DNA of 64,000 nucleotides from Colwellia hornerae (lineage in GTDB: Bacteria > Pseudomonadota > Gammaproteobacteria > Enterobacterales > Alteromonadaceae). Below, in pieces: positions 1 to 7,546 of this stretch. The notes below the pieces were generated by a model. That model made no database searches, was not told where the DNA came from, and saw only the letters and a program-made list of their open reading frames with translations. The DNA is taken from assembly GCF_007954355.1 (NCBI RefSeq), contig NZ_VOLR01000001.1, positions 62,001-126,000 of the forward strand. Direction: 5' to 3'. Position 1 is the stretch's first letter. The number at the start of each line of letters is the position of its first letter. The translations under genes and the position numbers were made by a program.

Positions 1-238
1 ATTATTCATGGCGAGTTTTTTTCTTACTCTACCGAAAGTCATGCTCTGTTGTTGTGAGAAAAATCACAATAACCTAGTGCTTGAATTATCAGATAACGGC
101 ACAGTTAACGCCAATAATAAGGTAGCCTTTGGCAGTGGTTTAGCGGGCATGAATGATTGATTGATTTTTTTGGCAAGGTAGATCTTATTGTTAATGACAG
201 TGGCTACACCTTAAAAATACAAGTAGAGGATTGTTATG
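1..238 (+). pseudogene. Remnant of a sensor histidine kinase C-terminus (HATPase domain)
   Basis: Translating this edge piece by hand gives parts of a NarL-partner histidine kinase ATPase domain, but in shifting frames. Around 85-160 one frame reads NLVLELSDNG and then GSGLAGMND, which match the G1 and G2 boxes of such kinases, before hitting a TGA. The following residues (KVDLIVNDSGYTLKIQVED) continue in another frame and end at a TAA that overlaps the start of the next gene. The part before position 80 needs a further frame change. At least two frameshifts plus stops make a functional product unlikely. The rest of the kinase lies outside the window. The close coupling to the response regulator supports the kinase assignment. 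Confidence 0.62.
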
Positions 239-847
239 ATTAATGTTGCGCTTGTTGACGACCAACAGTTAGTGAGACAGGGGATTGCAGGGTTACTCTC
301 GTTAAGTGACGATATCAGTATTATTTGGCAGGCTGAAAACGGCGAACACGCTCAACAAATGTTGACCAGTGAGCCATCGCCCGATGTGTTGTTACTCGAT
401 ATTAGAATGCTAAAAGTAAATGGTATTGAATGAGTAAAAATACTGAGAAAACAGGGGAGTACCTTACCTATTTTAATGCTAACAACCTTTGATAATAGTG
501 AACTTTTTATGCAAGGCTTACAAGCAGGTGTCAATGGTTTTTTACTCAAAGATGTTTCCTTAGATAAGCTCGTTAATGCCGTTAAAACACTTGCTGACGG
601 CGGTTTTGTGGCTGAACCTGTAGTGATGAAGCAATTAAATAAAGGCTTAAACGAGTCGGCAGTTATCGATAAGTTGACCGATAAAGAACAGCCAATTTTG
701 AAGTTGATGGCGGGTAGTTTTTCCAATAAAGAAATCGCCAGCAGTATCTTTCTTGCTGAAGGCACAATTAAAAATTATGTGTCAACGATACTATCAAAAC
801 TGAATACCCGAGACAGAATACGGGCGGTATTGATAGCACTTAACTAA
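236..847 (+). pseudogene. NarL/FixJ-family response regulator interrupted by an in-frame TGA
   Basis: The frame starting at ATG 236 encodes a receiver domain (acidic pair DD at residues 8-9, likely phospho-acceptor Asp55 in DVLLLDIRM) and stops at TGA 431-433 just after NGIE. The same frame continues without a shift from 434 to TAA 845-847 and encodes the rest of the receiver (PILMLTTFDN, the FLLKD motif with its conserved Lys) and a LuxR-type helix-turn-helix (LTDKEQ, SNKEIA, GTIKNYVSTI). Without the one stop it would be a normal-length regulator of about 203 residues. The TGA is a one-base change from Trp or Arg codons. Its kinase partner upstream is also broken, so this two-component system seems to be decaying. 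Reinitiation at ATG 476 could yield a receiver-less fragment. Confidence 0.8.
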
Positions 848-885
848 TGGCTTATTTGACAGATTTATTTAAGGTAGCTCAACGG

Positions 886-1737
886 TTAATCAGCTTTTAC
901 ATCGAATGACTCGCTATCTTCAAGATAATCTTGATAGTTGTCTTCATCAATATCGAGTAAGGTAAAAATCATCTCTTGAATATAAAACCAGTCTGCGCAA
1001 TCGCGATTGTGTTTATGGTTGTGTACTAGGTTTTCTGCCAGTTTTAATATCGCATAGTAAACTTCTTGAGCACAAGAATTATTCATCTTGAGAAAATCAC
1101 GATCGTGATGCACTAAAATCAACGCGCAAATATCCTTAGGTAATCGCCAAGACGAGGCAACATAATAACCAATGGTGGCATGGTTTACACCATAAGCTTG
1201 GTCTTCAGTCATCGGCAGTGTTTTATCTGGGGTGCTATAAGCAAGTTGGTAGGTATCGTTATAATCACTATACTTCATTGCCATGATGGGAATGCCACAA
1301 TCATGGAATAATCCCAGTGAAAAAAGCTTATCTTTTGATGTCGTTACTTTAAGTGTTTTACCAATATGAACACAAGTGTTGGCAATATGTGTGGCACTGT
1401 CCCAAAACTCTTCTAAAGCAATACTACAACCTTGTTGGTCAAAACTACGTTTAATTAGCGTGTTGGTTACTAATGAGTTTATCCCCTGTAAACCAATGTA
1501 ACGTACGGATTTATGAATATCAGATATTGAACGTGACAACCCATAAAGTGGCGAGTTAATAGTTTTTAGTATAATTGAAGCGACAGCGACATCTTGTGAA
1601 ATAATATCGCCTAAGGCATTTAGGTCTGGCTCCGCTTCGGCCATTATTTTTTGTAGTTTAATCAACAAACTTGGCTGAGCTGGAATAGAAAATCCACGGC
1701 GTATATCAGCGAGTACTTTATCATCAACTTCTAGCAT
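886..1737 (-). CDS. HDOD domain protein
   Basis: This 283-residue protein is an HDOD (HD-related output domain) protein. Family features seen include the N-terminal FSIPAQPSLLIKLQKIM, the DISQDVAVA-like stretch (IISQDVAVASIILKTINSP) and LGLFHDCGIPIMA in place of a catalytic HD motif. HDOD proteins lack the phosphohydrolase residues of true HD-GYP enzymes and usually act as signalling or adaptor modules for motility, chemotaxis or stress responses. No second domain (GGDEF, EAL, kinase) is attached, so it is a stand-alone output domain. It runs opposite to the broken regulator gene upstream and is not evidently part of an operon. The specific role is unknown. Confidence 0.85.
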   Translation of the reverse strand: MLEVDDKVLADIRRGFSIPAQPSLLIKLQKIMAEAEPDLNALGDIISQDVAVASIILKTINSPLYGLSRSISDIHKSVRYIGLQGINSLVTNTLIKRSFDQQGCSIALEEFWDSATHIANTCVHIGKTLKVTTSKDKLFSLGLFHDCGIPIMAMKYSDYNDTYQLAYSTPDKTLPMTEDQAYGVNHATIGYYVASSWRLPKDICALILVHHDRDFLKMNNSCAQEVYYAILKLAENLVHNHKHNRDCADWFYIQEMIFTLLDIDEDNYQDYLEDSESFDVKAD

Positions 1738-1927
1738 AAGAGTTTACTGTTTTATTAATCAATTAAGTATGATGGCGGCTATTTTTATTATTATACTATC
1801 GCCGAAATTAACGATATTTACAACTCAATGGCACAGAATTTTGTTGCTCTGCTCTTGGTCAGCGTTTGAGGGTTATCACTTGTTAAATATTTGAAAATAT
1901 TGAATAGTAGCGCTATGTTCACTTAAA

Positions 1928-1941
1928 ATGATAATTATCAT
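1928..1941. promoter_or_regulatory. Perfect 14-bp palindrome over the first codons of the YCF48-like gene
   Basis: ATGATAATTATCAT is a perfect dyad that contains both the first possible ATG (1928) and a second in-frame ATG (1940). It resembles the GATAAT/ATTATC half-sites of a Fur box but lacks the usual 7-1-7 spacing. If it is an operator, translation probably starts at 1940 or later. It may be chance in AT-rich DNA. Confidence 0.2.
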
Positions 1942-3040
1942 GTCGTCGACTCTTTTAATACTAGCCAAAGTTAAAGTAAGTACTCGCTTAATTAGCGCCA
2001 TAAAATATCTCAGTGTCGCGACTGTCTTTTACTCAGCGATTGCCAATAGCACTATAGTTGATTTGCCGTCTTGGCAACATACGGCACTGCCAGGTTCACC
2101 TTCTTTGCGCGGAAGTGCTGTTATCGATAATTCATTATGGGTTAGTGGTAGTAATAATACTGTTTTTGTTAGTCAAGATGGAGGCAAAACATGGTTAGAT
2201 AAATCAGTAGATAGCTCTATAAAAACAGGTTTTCGCGATATTGCCTTATTTGATAAGCACACAGCTATTGTTATGGGCGTTGGCAGTGGAGAACAATCCG
2301 TACTTTACAAAACCATTGATGGCGGCGATAGCTGGCAGTTACTTTACCAAAACCAAGATAAAGATGGCTTTTTTGACTCTATCGCTTTTTGGGATAATAA
2401 CAATGGCTTGTTGATGGGCGACCCCGTTGATGGCTTTTATGTCATAAAAAAAACCAGTGATGGTGGTAAAACATGGCGTCGTATCGAGCAAACCAATATA
2501 CCTACATTTGTTGAAAAAGAAGCGGCTTTTGCAGCCAGCGGGAATACCTTAATTGTTGGCGAACAAGGTAAAGCTTGGCTAACAACGGGTGGGTTTTCAG
2601 CATCAGTTTACAGCAGCATTGATTTTGGTGAAACATGGCAACGCGATACTGTACCACTGTTCTCTAAAACACAAACCGCGGGTGGTTATGGTTTAGCATT
2701 AAATGCCCACCAACAAATATTTGTTGTTGGTGGCGACTATGAGCAGCGCCCTGCAAGCTATCCTAATATGGCAACTTTTACTGATAATCAATGGCAGTCA
2801 GTAAATGCCGGACAATATGGTTTGCGTTCAGCAATGAGTTGTCAGGGAGATATTTGTCTTGCGACAGGGAAAACCAGTAGTGATATTTCGTTTAACGCTG
2901 GAAAAACTTGGCAAGTATTAGCAAACCCACAAGGTAAAAAAGACGATAAAGGCTTCTATACACTGGCGAGCGATAAGATGATGTTTTTGGCGGCAGGCGC
3001 GGATGGTAAAGTTGGCATTTATTCATTTAGACAAAAGTAA
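1928..3040 (+). CDS. YCF48/BNR-type beta-propeller protein, probably exported
   Basis: The 370-residue product has a hydrophobic N-terminus (about residues 20-40) that looks like a signal peptide or anchor, followed by repeated Asp-box elements: SQDGGKTW, TIDGGDSW, TSDGGKTWRR, SIDFGETW and SFNAGKTW. These S-x-D-x-G-x-T-W repeats mark BNR/sialidase-type or YCF48-like propeller blades. In plants and cyanobacteria YCF48 helps photosystem II assembly; in non-photosynthetic bacteria relatives are loosely annotated and no substrate can be named. There is no sialidase active-site pattern that I can recognise. The start is uncertain: ATG 1928 and ATG 1940 both lie inside a palindrome and neither has a strong ribosome-binding site. 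Confidence 0.8.
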   Translation: MIIIMSSTLLILAKVKVSTRLISAIKYLSVATVFYSAIANSTIVDLPSWQHTALPGSPSLRGSAVIDNSLWVSGSNNTVFVSQDGGKTWLDKSVDSSIKTGFRDIALFDKHTAIVMGVGSGEQSVLYKTIDGGDSWQLLYQNQDKDGFFDSIAFWDNNNGLLMGDPVDGFYVIKKTSDGGKTWRRIEQTNIPTFVEKEAAFAASGNTLIVGEQGKAWLTTGGFSASVYSSIDFGETWQRDTVPLFSKTQTAGGYGLALNAHQQIFVVGGDYEQRPASYPNMATFTDNQWQSVNAGQYGLRSAMSCQGDICLATGKTSSDISFNAGKTWQVLANPQGKKDDKGFYTLASDKMMFLAAGADGKVGIYSFRQK

Positions 3041-3982
3041 CTCTTCATACCCGCTTATTAATATGTGCTTAAAGTCATAAGCAAACCAAACTTTATCGTT
3101 TAAGTGTTGCGCTCGTCGATAAAATTTGGTTTGTAATAATTAACTGCTAGCTATGTTTACCGGTTAATCATGGATAATCCAATTAAATGTGTACATTGTG
3201 GGTATTGTAAATAAAAGCAATGCTGTATGCCGTAGCAACGGCTAAATTACGTGCGGCTAAGTTGGGCTGATAATGTCATGCATTCACCGCTGTCATAATC
3301 TTATCCCAGGTTAATTGTCGCTTTCATCCGTTAAAGCCTTGTATCTTATTCTTGTTATGTAAGCCTATCGCGATGCACAGCTTATTTTTATTAGGCAGCG
3401 CGGCAATCACCTATATAAAAACAACTGAATTTTTTGCTGACTCAGACAAATAAATGATCATCAATTAAATCGACAGCGCTGTCATAGTTACATATTCTAA
3501 AACTCTAAGGGTTAAGTTAATACACTATTATAACAAGACTTAATAACATTTTAATTTGATCGAAAACCCCTAACCACTTGTTGACGTTTTTTATTTCCAG
3601 CCAATATTAATACCAATCAACTTACTGGATGATGCTATTTAATTTCATTGATTTTTATAAATTAAGAGGCAGGGCGTATATTAAATCTCTAGAAAGTTGT
3701 TAAACAATCTCATTTGCTTAACCCTGGGTTATATACTCAGTTTTTTTTTTACTTAAAATTTACAGCAAGATACAAAAATTGCTTAAAGATAACTAAGAGT
3801 TAACTTGGTGTTAACTTAATTGATTGATTTTATTGTATAATTAGCTTTGTGTTTTTGGCTGTGTTACTTTGCTTCGATATGATGTTTACGGATTTTTTAT
3901 TTTTTTGCTATTGCTGAACAATAAAGATTATAAGTGACATTAACTTGATAAATTTATAACTCAACAATAATAAGAGTGAATA
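3041..3982. other. Gene-free 0.94-kb stretch
   Basis: No convincing coding sequence is seen on either strand. One frame is fairly open from about 3215 to 3452 but is broken by TGA TAA and resembles nothing I know; it could be an old pseudogene. The stretch contains the 17-bp inverted repeat listed separately and, near 3800-3841, two GTTAACTT repeats followed by TATAAT (3836-3841) that may be the promoter of the next gene. Confidence 0.5.
3082..3133. repeat. Inverted repeat, 17-bp arms with one mismatch
   Basis: The arms 3082-3098 and 3117-3133 are complementary at 16 of 17 positions (CAAACCAAACTTTATCG against CGATAAAATTTGGTTTG) around an 18-nt loop. It lies 42 bp beyond the stop of the YCF48-like gene. 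There is no T-run after it, so it is not a typical intrinsic terminator, although it could stabilise the 3' end of the transcript. Confidence 0.6.
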
Positions 3983-4204
3983 ATGCAAGTCTACCAAGAA
4001 AAGATAGTAACCTTGATTTATTACAGTGATGACTCTCTAGAACTTTTACATAAGATTGAATCATTTTTACAATCTGCAGAAGGGCGCGTGGTTATTCCTG
4101 AAAGCTTTAAGAAAGGTAAGTCGATTATTGCTGTCTGTGAAGGTGAAATTAATATTATGAATAAGGTTGGTGACCGAATAGTATCGGCTTATGGGGTTAT
4201 TTAG
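3983..4204 (+). CDS. Small conserved protein, TIGR02922-like
   Basis: This 73-residue protein has no signal peptide or membrane segment. The block RVVIPESFKKGKSIIAVCEG followed by EINIMNKVGDR resembles a small family (TIGR02922, recalled from memory) found in Colwellia, Shewanella and relatives, whose function is unknown. The start ATG at 3983 follows a modest purine-rich site (AATAAGAG). It is monocistronic: a gene-free region lies upstream and a bidirectional terminator downstream, so it has its own promoter, possibly the TATAAT at 3836. Confidence 0.75.
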   Translation: MQVYQEKIVTLIYYSDDSLELLHKIESFLQSAEGRVVIPESFKKGKSIIAVCEGEINIMNKVGDRIVSAYGVI

Positions 4205-4225
4205 CTAAGCGTAGAGAATAAAAAA

Positions 4226-4265
4226 CGCCACAAAAAATAGGGGGAAAGCCTACTTTTTTATGGCG
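4226..4265. terminator. Bidirectional intrinsic terminator between converging genes
   Basis: CGCCA...AAAAAATAGG pairs with CCTA...TTTTTTATGGCG around a short G/A-rich loop. It lies between the stop of the small protein at 4204 and the stop of ccmE at 4284, and both strands have A/T runs suitable for termination. Confidence 0.75.
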
Positions 4266-4283
4266 ATTTATATTATATTTTTA

Positions 4284-4799
4284 CTAGTAGTTTTGTTCTT
4301 CTAACTGTTCTTTACTATAACTAGGTTTTTGATGTTTTTCACCCATGTCATCGGCTAATTCTTTGGGTATGTAGTTCTCGTCATGTTTAGCTAATACTTC
4401 AGATGCTTCAATAAAATTGCCGTTAACTAACATACCGTTTGCAACGATACCTTGTCCTTCACGAAATAAATCAGGCAGTATGCCATCATAATGCACTTTA
4501 ATGACGGGATCAGAGTCCTTAAAAACTATCGGCATTCTCATGTCAACCAGTTCAAAAGTAACGTCTAAACTTGACGGGTCACGCTTAACACTGCCAGGTA
4601 CCACTAAACCACCAATGCGAAGACGTTGGCCGTTAATAGGTTTTATGCCGGTATCATCTTTACCCTGATATATTTCAGAGGGTTTATAAAAGAGATCTAT
4701 GTTTTGGCTTAATGCATAAAGCACGAATCCAGCAACGACACTTAAGCCGACTAAAATAGAAATAACGATGGTTAAACGTTTTTTACGACGTGGATTCAT
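4284..4799 (-). CDS. ccmE: Cytochrome c maturation haem chaperone CcmE
   Basis: CcmE receives haem from the CcmABCD complex, binds it covalently in the periplasm and hands it to the CcmF/H ligase. The 171-residue protein has a basic N-terminus (NPRRKKRL), one membrane anchor at about residues 9-30, an OB-fold domain ([41 protein letters not shown]) and the haem-binding HDENY motif, with His139 as the covalent haem ligand and Tyr143 as the partner ligand. Its ATG overlaps the ccmD stop (ATGA), so translation is probably coupled. It is the last gene of the leftward ccmABCDE operon. Confidence 0.97.
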   Translation of the reverse strand: MNPRRKKRLTIVISILVGLSVVAGFVLYALSQNIDLFYKPSEIYQGKDDTGIKPINGQRLRIGGLVVPGSVKRDPSSLDVTFELVDMRMPIVFKDSDPVIKVHYDGILPDLFREGQGIVANGMLVNGNFIEASEVLAKHDENYIPKELADDMGEKHQKPSYSKEQLEEQNY

Positions 4800-5071
4800 G
4801 AAACAACCTTATTAGAGTTTTTGGGTAAATTTTGTAAAACTGCGGTATTGCTATCAGCTTGCTCTGCTTGTACTGAATTTTGTTGAGCCGCTTTGCGTAA
4901 CTTCTTTTCGCGCTGTAAACGAAGTGCTATTTTTTGTTTAACCTTTTTATGGTTGCTATGACTACTATAAATTAACGCCGCTAATAAAAAAGCACTGACG
5001 CCATAAGACAACCAAACAAAAAAAGCATAACCGCCCATATCAAAAAATGCTGAAATACTATCAAACTGCAT
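4796..5071 (-). CDS. ccmD: Haem exporter protein CcmD
   Basis: CcmD is the small single-span membrane subunit that helps release holo-CcmE from the CcmABC complex. Here it is 91 residues, a little longer than the usual 60-75. It has the typical start ([24 protein letters not shown]), one membrane segment at about residues 13-35 and then a basic, Lys/Arg-rich cytoplasmic tail. The extra length is in a polar C-terminal tail rich in Gln, Asn and Ser. It abuts ccmC (shared base) and overlaps ccmE. Confidence 0.92.
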   Translation of the reverse strand: MQFDSISAFFDMGGYAFFVWLSYGVSAFLLAALIYSSHSNHKKVKQKIALRLQREKKLRKAAQQNSVQAEQADSNTAVLQNLPKNSNKVVS

Positions 5072-5817
5072 TATTTAATGCCCTCTGCGGTGATCAATTC
5101 ACGTACCCAAGGACGCATACTATTACGCGCTAATATTTCAGTACGAAAACGGATAGAAATAACAAATGTTACCAGCATAGCGATAGCTAAAAAACAGATC
5201 ACAAACGGCCAGAACATCTCCATACTCATTGAGGGAGCGCTCATTTTACTGACCGTTGCCCCCTGATGAAGCGTATTCCACCATTCGACAGAGTACTTAA
5301 TAATAGGAATGTTAACGACGCCGACCAGTGATAAAATACCTGCTGCTTTACCGGCAAGGTTTTTATCTTCAAAAGCATTATGTAAAGCAATAACGCCTAA
5401 GTAAAGAAAAAGTAATACCAACTCTGAGGTTAAACGAGCATCCCAAATCCACCAAGTTCCCCACATAGGTTTACCCCAAGCGGCACCAGTAAATAATGCG
5501 ATGGCAGTAATAACAGCGCCTACTGGCGCCATAGCCGCAGCCGAAGCATCGGCAAGTCTAAATTGCCATACCAAGCTACAAAAAGCTGCTGATGCCATAG
5601 CCAAGTATATGCTCATCGATAATATAGCCGTTGGAACATGAATATAAAAAATTCTAAAACTGTCGCCTTGTTGATAATCTGCGGGTGCAAAAACTAATGC
5701 CCAGACCATGCCAATAGCAAGTAAAGTCATAGTGATCTTGGCAAGCCAAGGTAATAATTTACCGATAAAGTGATATGACACTTCAGGGTTTGCATAAGGG
5801 TGTAACCATTTCCACAT
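5071..5817 (-). CDS. ccmC: Haem exporter subunit CcmC
   Basis: CcmC is a six-span inner-membrane protein that presents haem to CcmE through a tryptophan-rich periplasmic loop. The 248-residue product shows the WWD-type motif GTWWIWDARLTSELVLLFLY and conserved periplasmic His residues (FYIHVPTAILS, WWNTLHQG). Length matches the family. Its start overlaps the ccmB stop by one base and its stop overlaps the ccmD start, showing a tightly packed operon. Confidence 0.97.
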   Translation of the reverse strand: MWKWLHPYANPEVSYHFIGKLLPWLAKITMTLLAIGMVWALVFAPADYQQGDSFRIFYIHVPTAILSMSIYLAMASAAFCSLVWQFRLADASAAAMAPVGAVITAIALFTGAAWGKPMWGTWWIWDARLTSELVLLFLYLGVIALHNAFEDKNLAGKAAGILSLVGVVNIPIIKYSVEWWNTLHQGATVSKMSAPSMSMEMFWPFVICFLAIAMLVTFVISIRFRTEILARNSMRPWVRELITAEGIK

Positions 5818-6509
5818 TAGTTGGTACTCACTTTTAGTGCTGCACTAACAGCAAAAGGGGCTAAGGTTAACGAGCCAAAAAACAGTGCGGCAATTATAGC
5901 AAGTTGTCCGCTGTAAGGTAAGTTCATTGCTGCAGTATCTATGGCGCTAGTCGCAAAAATTAATATCGGAATATAAAGTGGTAACACTAATAAACTGAGT
6001 AAAACACCGCCTTTCTTAATACCGACCGTTAGCGCAACACCAATAGCGCCTAATAAACTAAGTACCGGTGTGCCTAATAATAACGTTAGCATTAATGCGC
6101 CGTAACTATTTTCATTTAAATGTAACAATACGGCAAGTAACGGCGCAATAAAAATAAGCGGCAAGCCGGTAACCAGCCAATGCGCAATAATCTTAGCCAG
6201 TACTAAGATAAAAATGGGATGAGGACTGAGCATCATTTGTTCTAAAGAACCATCTTCATGGTCAGATTTAAATAAGCGGTCGAGTGATAATAATGTCGAA
6301 AGCAGAGCAGCAACCCAAATAATGCCAGGCGCAATACGCGCTAAGGTTGTTGATTCAGGACCAATACCAAGTGGAAACAAAGTAACGACAATGATAAAAA
6401 ATAATAATGGATTAATAATATCGTCACGATGACGAAAGGCAATAGTAAGATCTCGTTTGATGATTAAGCTAAAAGCGGACTTATATGATAAATTATGATC
6501 GGTTTTCAT
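5817..6509 (-). CDS. ccmB: Haem exporter subunit CcmB
   Basis: CcmB is the six-span permease-like partner of the CcmA ATPase. The 230-residue sequence starts with a cytoplasmic segment (SLIIKRDLTIAFRHRDDI) followed by NPLLFFIIVVTLFPLGIGPE and further hydrophobic spans, including LLSLLVLPLYIPILIF, all typical of the family. Start ATG 6509 lies 11 bp after the ccmA stop. Together with CcmA, CcmC and CcmD it releases haem-loaded CcmE. Confidence 0.96.
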   Translation of the reverse strand: MKTDHNLSYKSAFSLIIKRDLTIAFRHRDDIINPLLFFIIVVTLFPLGIGPESTTLARIAPGIIWVAALLSTLLSLDRLFKSDHEDGSLEQMMLSPHPIFILVLAKIIAHWLVTGLPLIFIAPLLAVLLHLNENSYGALMLTLLLGTPVLSLLGAIGVALTVGIKKGGVLLSLLVLPLYIPILIFATSAIDTAAMNLPYSGQLAIIAALFFGSLTLAPFAVSAALKVSTN

Positions 6510-6520
6510 GCTTATTATCT

Positions 6521-7240
6521 CTAATAAAATCGGTAATCTAAAGTGATTTTTTTCACCTTATCTTCAGGAAATGATAAGTCTTGATGGGTAGTTAATATAA
6601 CACAGCCCCCGCGTTGAGCATGTGCGAGAAACAATTGCTCTAATGTATTGACACCACGCTTATCGATTGCGGTGAAAGGTTCATCTAATATCCAAATAGG
6701 TGCGATACTTTGCCATAAACGTGCAAGGGCAATACGGCGATGCTGCCCGGCACTTAAATGTGAAGCAAGGGCATCTTCAAAACCTAATAAGTTTACTTCT
6801 TCTAAGGTTTCTTCTGCTGTTGAAACGTCATTACCATGTAAGGCGAGATTAAATGCTAGGTTCTCTTGCGCAGTCATTTCACCTTTTACGCCAGGCAAGT
6901 GCCCTAAGTAGAGTAAATTTTGATGAAAGGCATCAGCATGGTCAACAATATTTTGTTGTTGGAATAACACGCTACCGTCATAGGGTTGTGATAAACCGGC
7001 TAAAATTCGTAATAAGCTGGTTTTACCTGATCCATTTGGACCTTCCACCTGTATAATATCACCACTAGATACTGAAAAATTAAGTGCTTCAAATAATATT
7101 CTATCTTCACGAATACACGTTAATTCGTTAGCAGACAGCAACACTTGCTTATCCGTTTGTTCGTTTGATGGTTGAATATTTTGAGAGTTTGCCAAAAGAA
7201 TCACTTTTTGAATAATTTTAATACCAAATTTATGAAACAA
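6521..7240 (-). CDS. ccmA: Cytochrome c maturation ABC ATPase CcmA
   Basis: CcmA hydrolyses ATP to release holo-CcmE from CcmC. Walker A is GPNGSGKTS (residues 67-75), the signature is LSAGQHRR (162-169) and Walker B is IWILDEP (182-188), followed by the switch His in TTHQD. At 239 residues it is about 25-30 longer than usual CcmA. The extra N-terminus is polar and poorly conserved in character, and ATG 7240 has only a weak ribosome-binding site. A GTG at 7204 or another later start is possible. First gene of the leftward ccmABCDE operon. Confidence 0.95.
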   Translation of the reverse strand: MFHKFGIKIIQKVILLANSQNIQPSNEQTDKQVLLSANELTCIREDRILFEALNFSVSSGDIIQVEGPNGSGKTSLLRILAGLSQPYDGSVLFQQQNIVDHADAFHQNLLYLGHLPGVKGEMTAQENLAFNLALHGNDVSTAEETLEEVNLLGFEDALASHLSAGQHRRIALARLWQSIAPIWILDEPFTAIDKRGVNTLEQLFLAHAQRGGCVILTTHQDLSFPEDKVKKITLDYRFY

Positions 7241-7268
7241 ATATTAACGTAATTTGCCAGATAAAGAG

Positions 7269-7282
7269 TTGATTTAGATCGT
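7269..7282. promoter_or_regulatory. Possible FNR/EtrA-like site upstream of ccmA
   Basis: TTGAT-TTAG-ATCGT matches the FNR consensus TTGAT-N4-ATCAA at 8 of 10 positions. It is in the divergent ccmA/ccmF control region, about 30 bp from the ccmA start. Oxygen-linked control of ccm genes is plausible, but a single degenerate match in AT-rich DNA is weak evidence. Confidence 0.25.
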
Positions 7283-7546
7283 AATACCAAGTCGGGTATT
7301 ATCATACTATATCAGTCGGTAAAGGCTAGCCCTAGCAATGAGAAAATTAATCATTTATTTTCGTGTTACATTGATGAAATTACTCACCATATAGTGCTAG
7401 AATTACCAAAATTTTTAGTTTGAATTGTTTTTCTTTAGCTTGCTATTTGCAGTTAACTGAACAATAAACTCACTAAAACGCCATAATAATGGTGTCTTTA
7501 ATTGATAATTTTTGTATTCAGTGATTTCGCTGAATCGGAGAAAATA

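Noticed and set aside
431-433. TGA in the response regulator as a selenocysteine codon or programmed readthrough
   Set aside because: Receiver domains have no selenocysteine at this position, no SECIS-like hairpin is evident after it, and the partner kinase is also broken, so decay is simpler.
3359-3452. Short hydrophobic frame (MHSLFLLGSAAITYIKT)
   Set aside because: No ribosome-binding site, short, no resemblance to known proteins.
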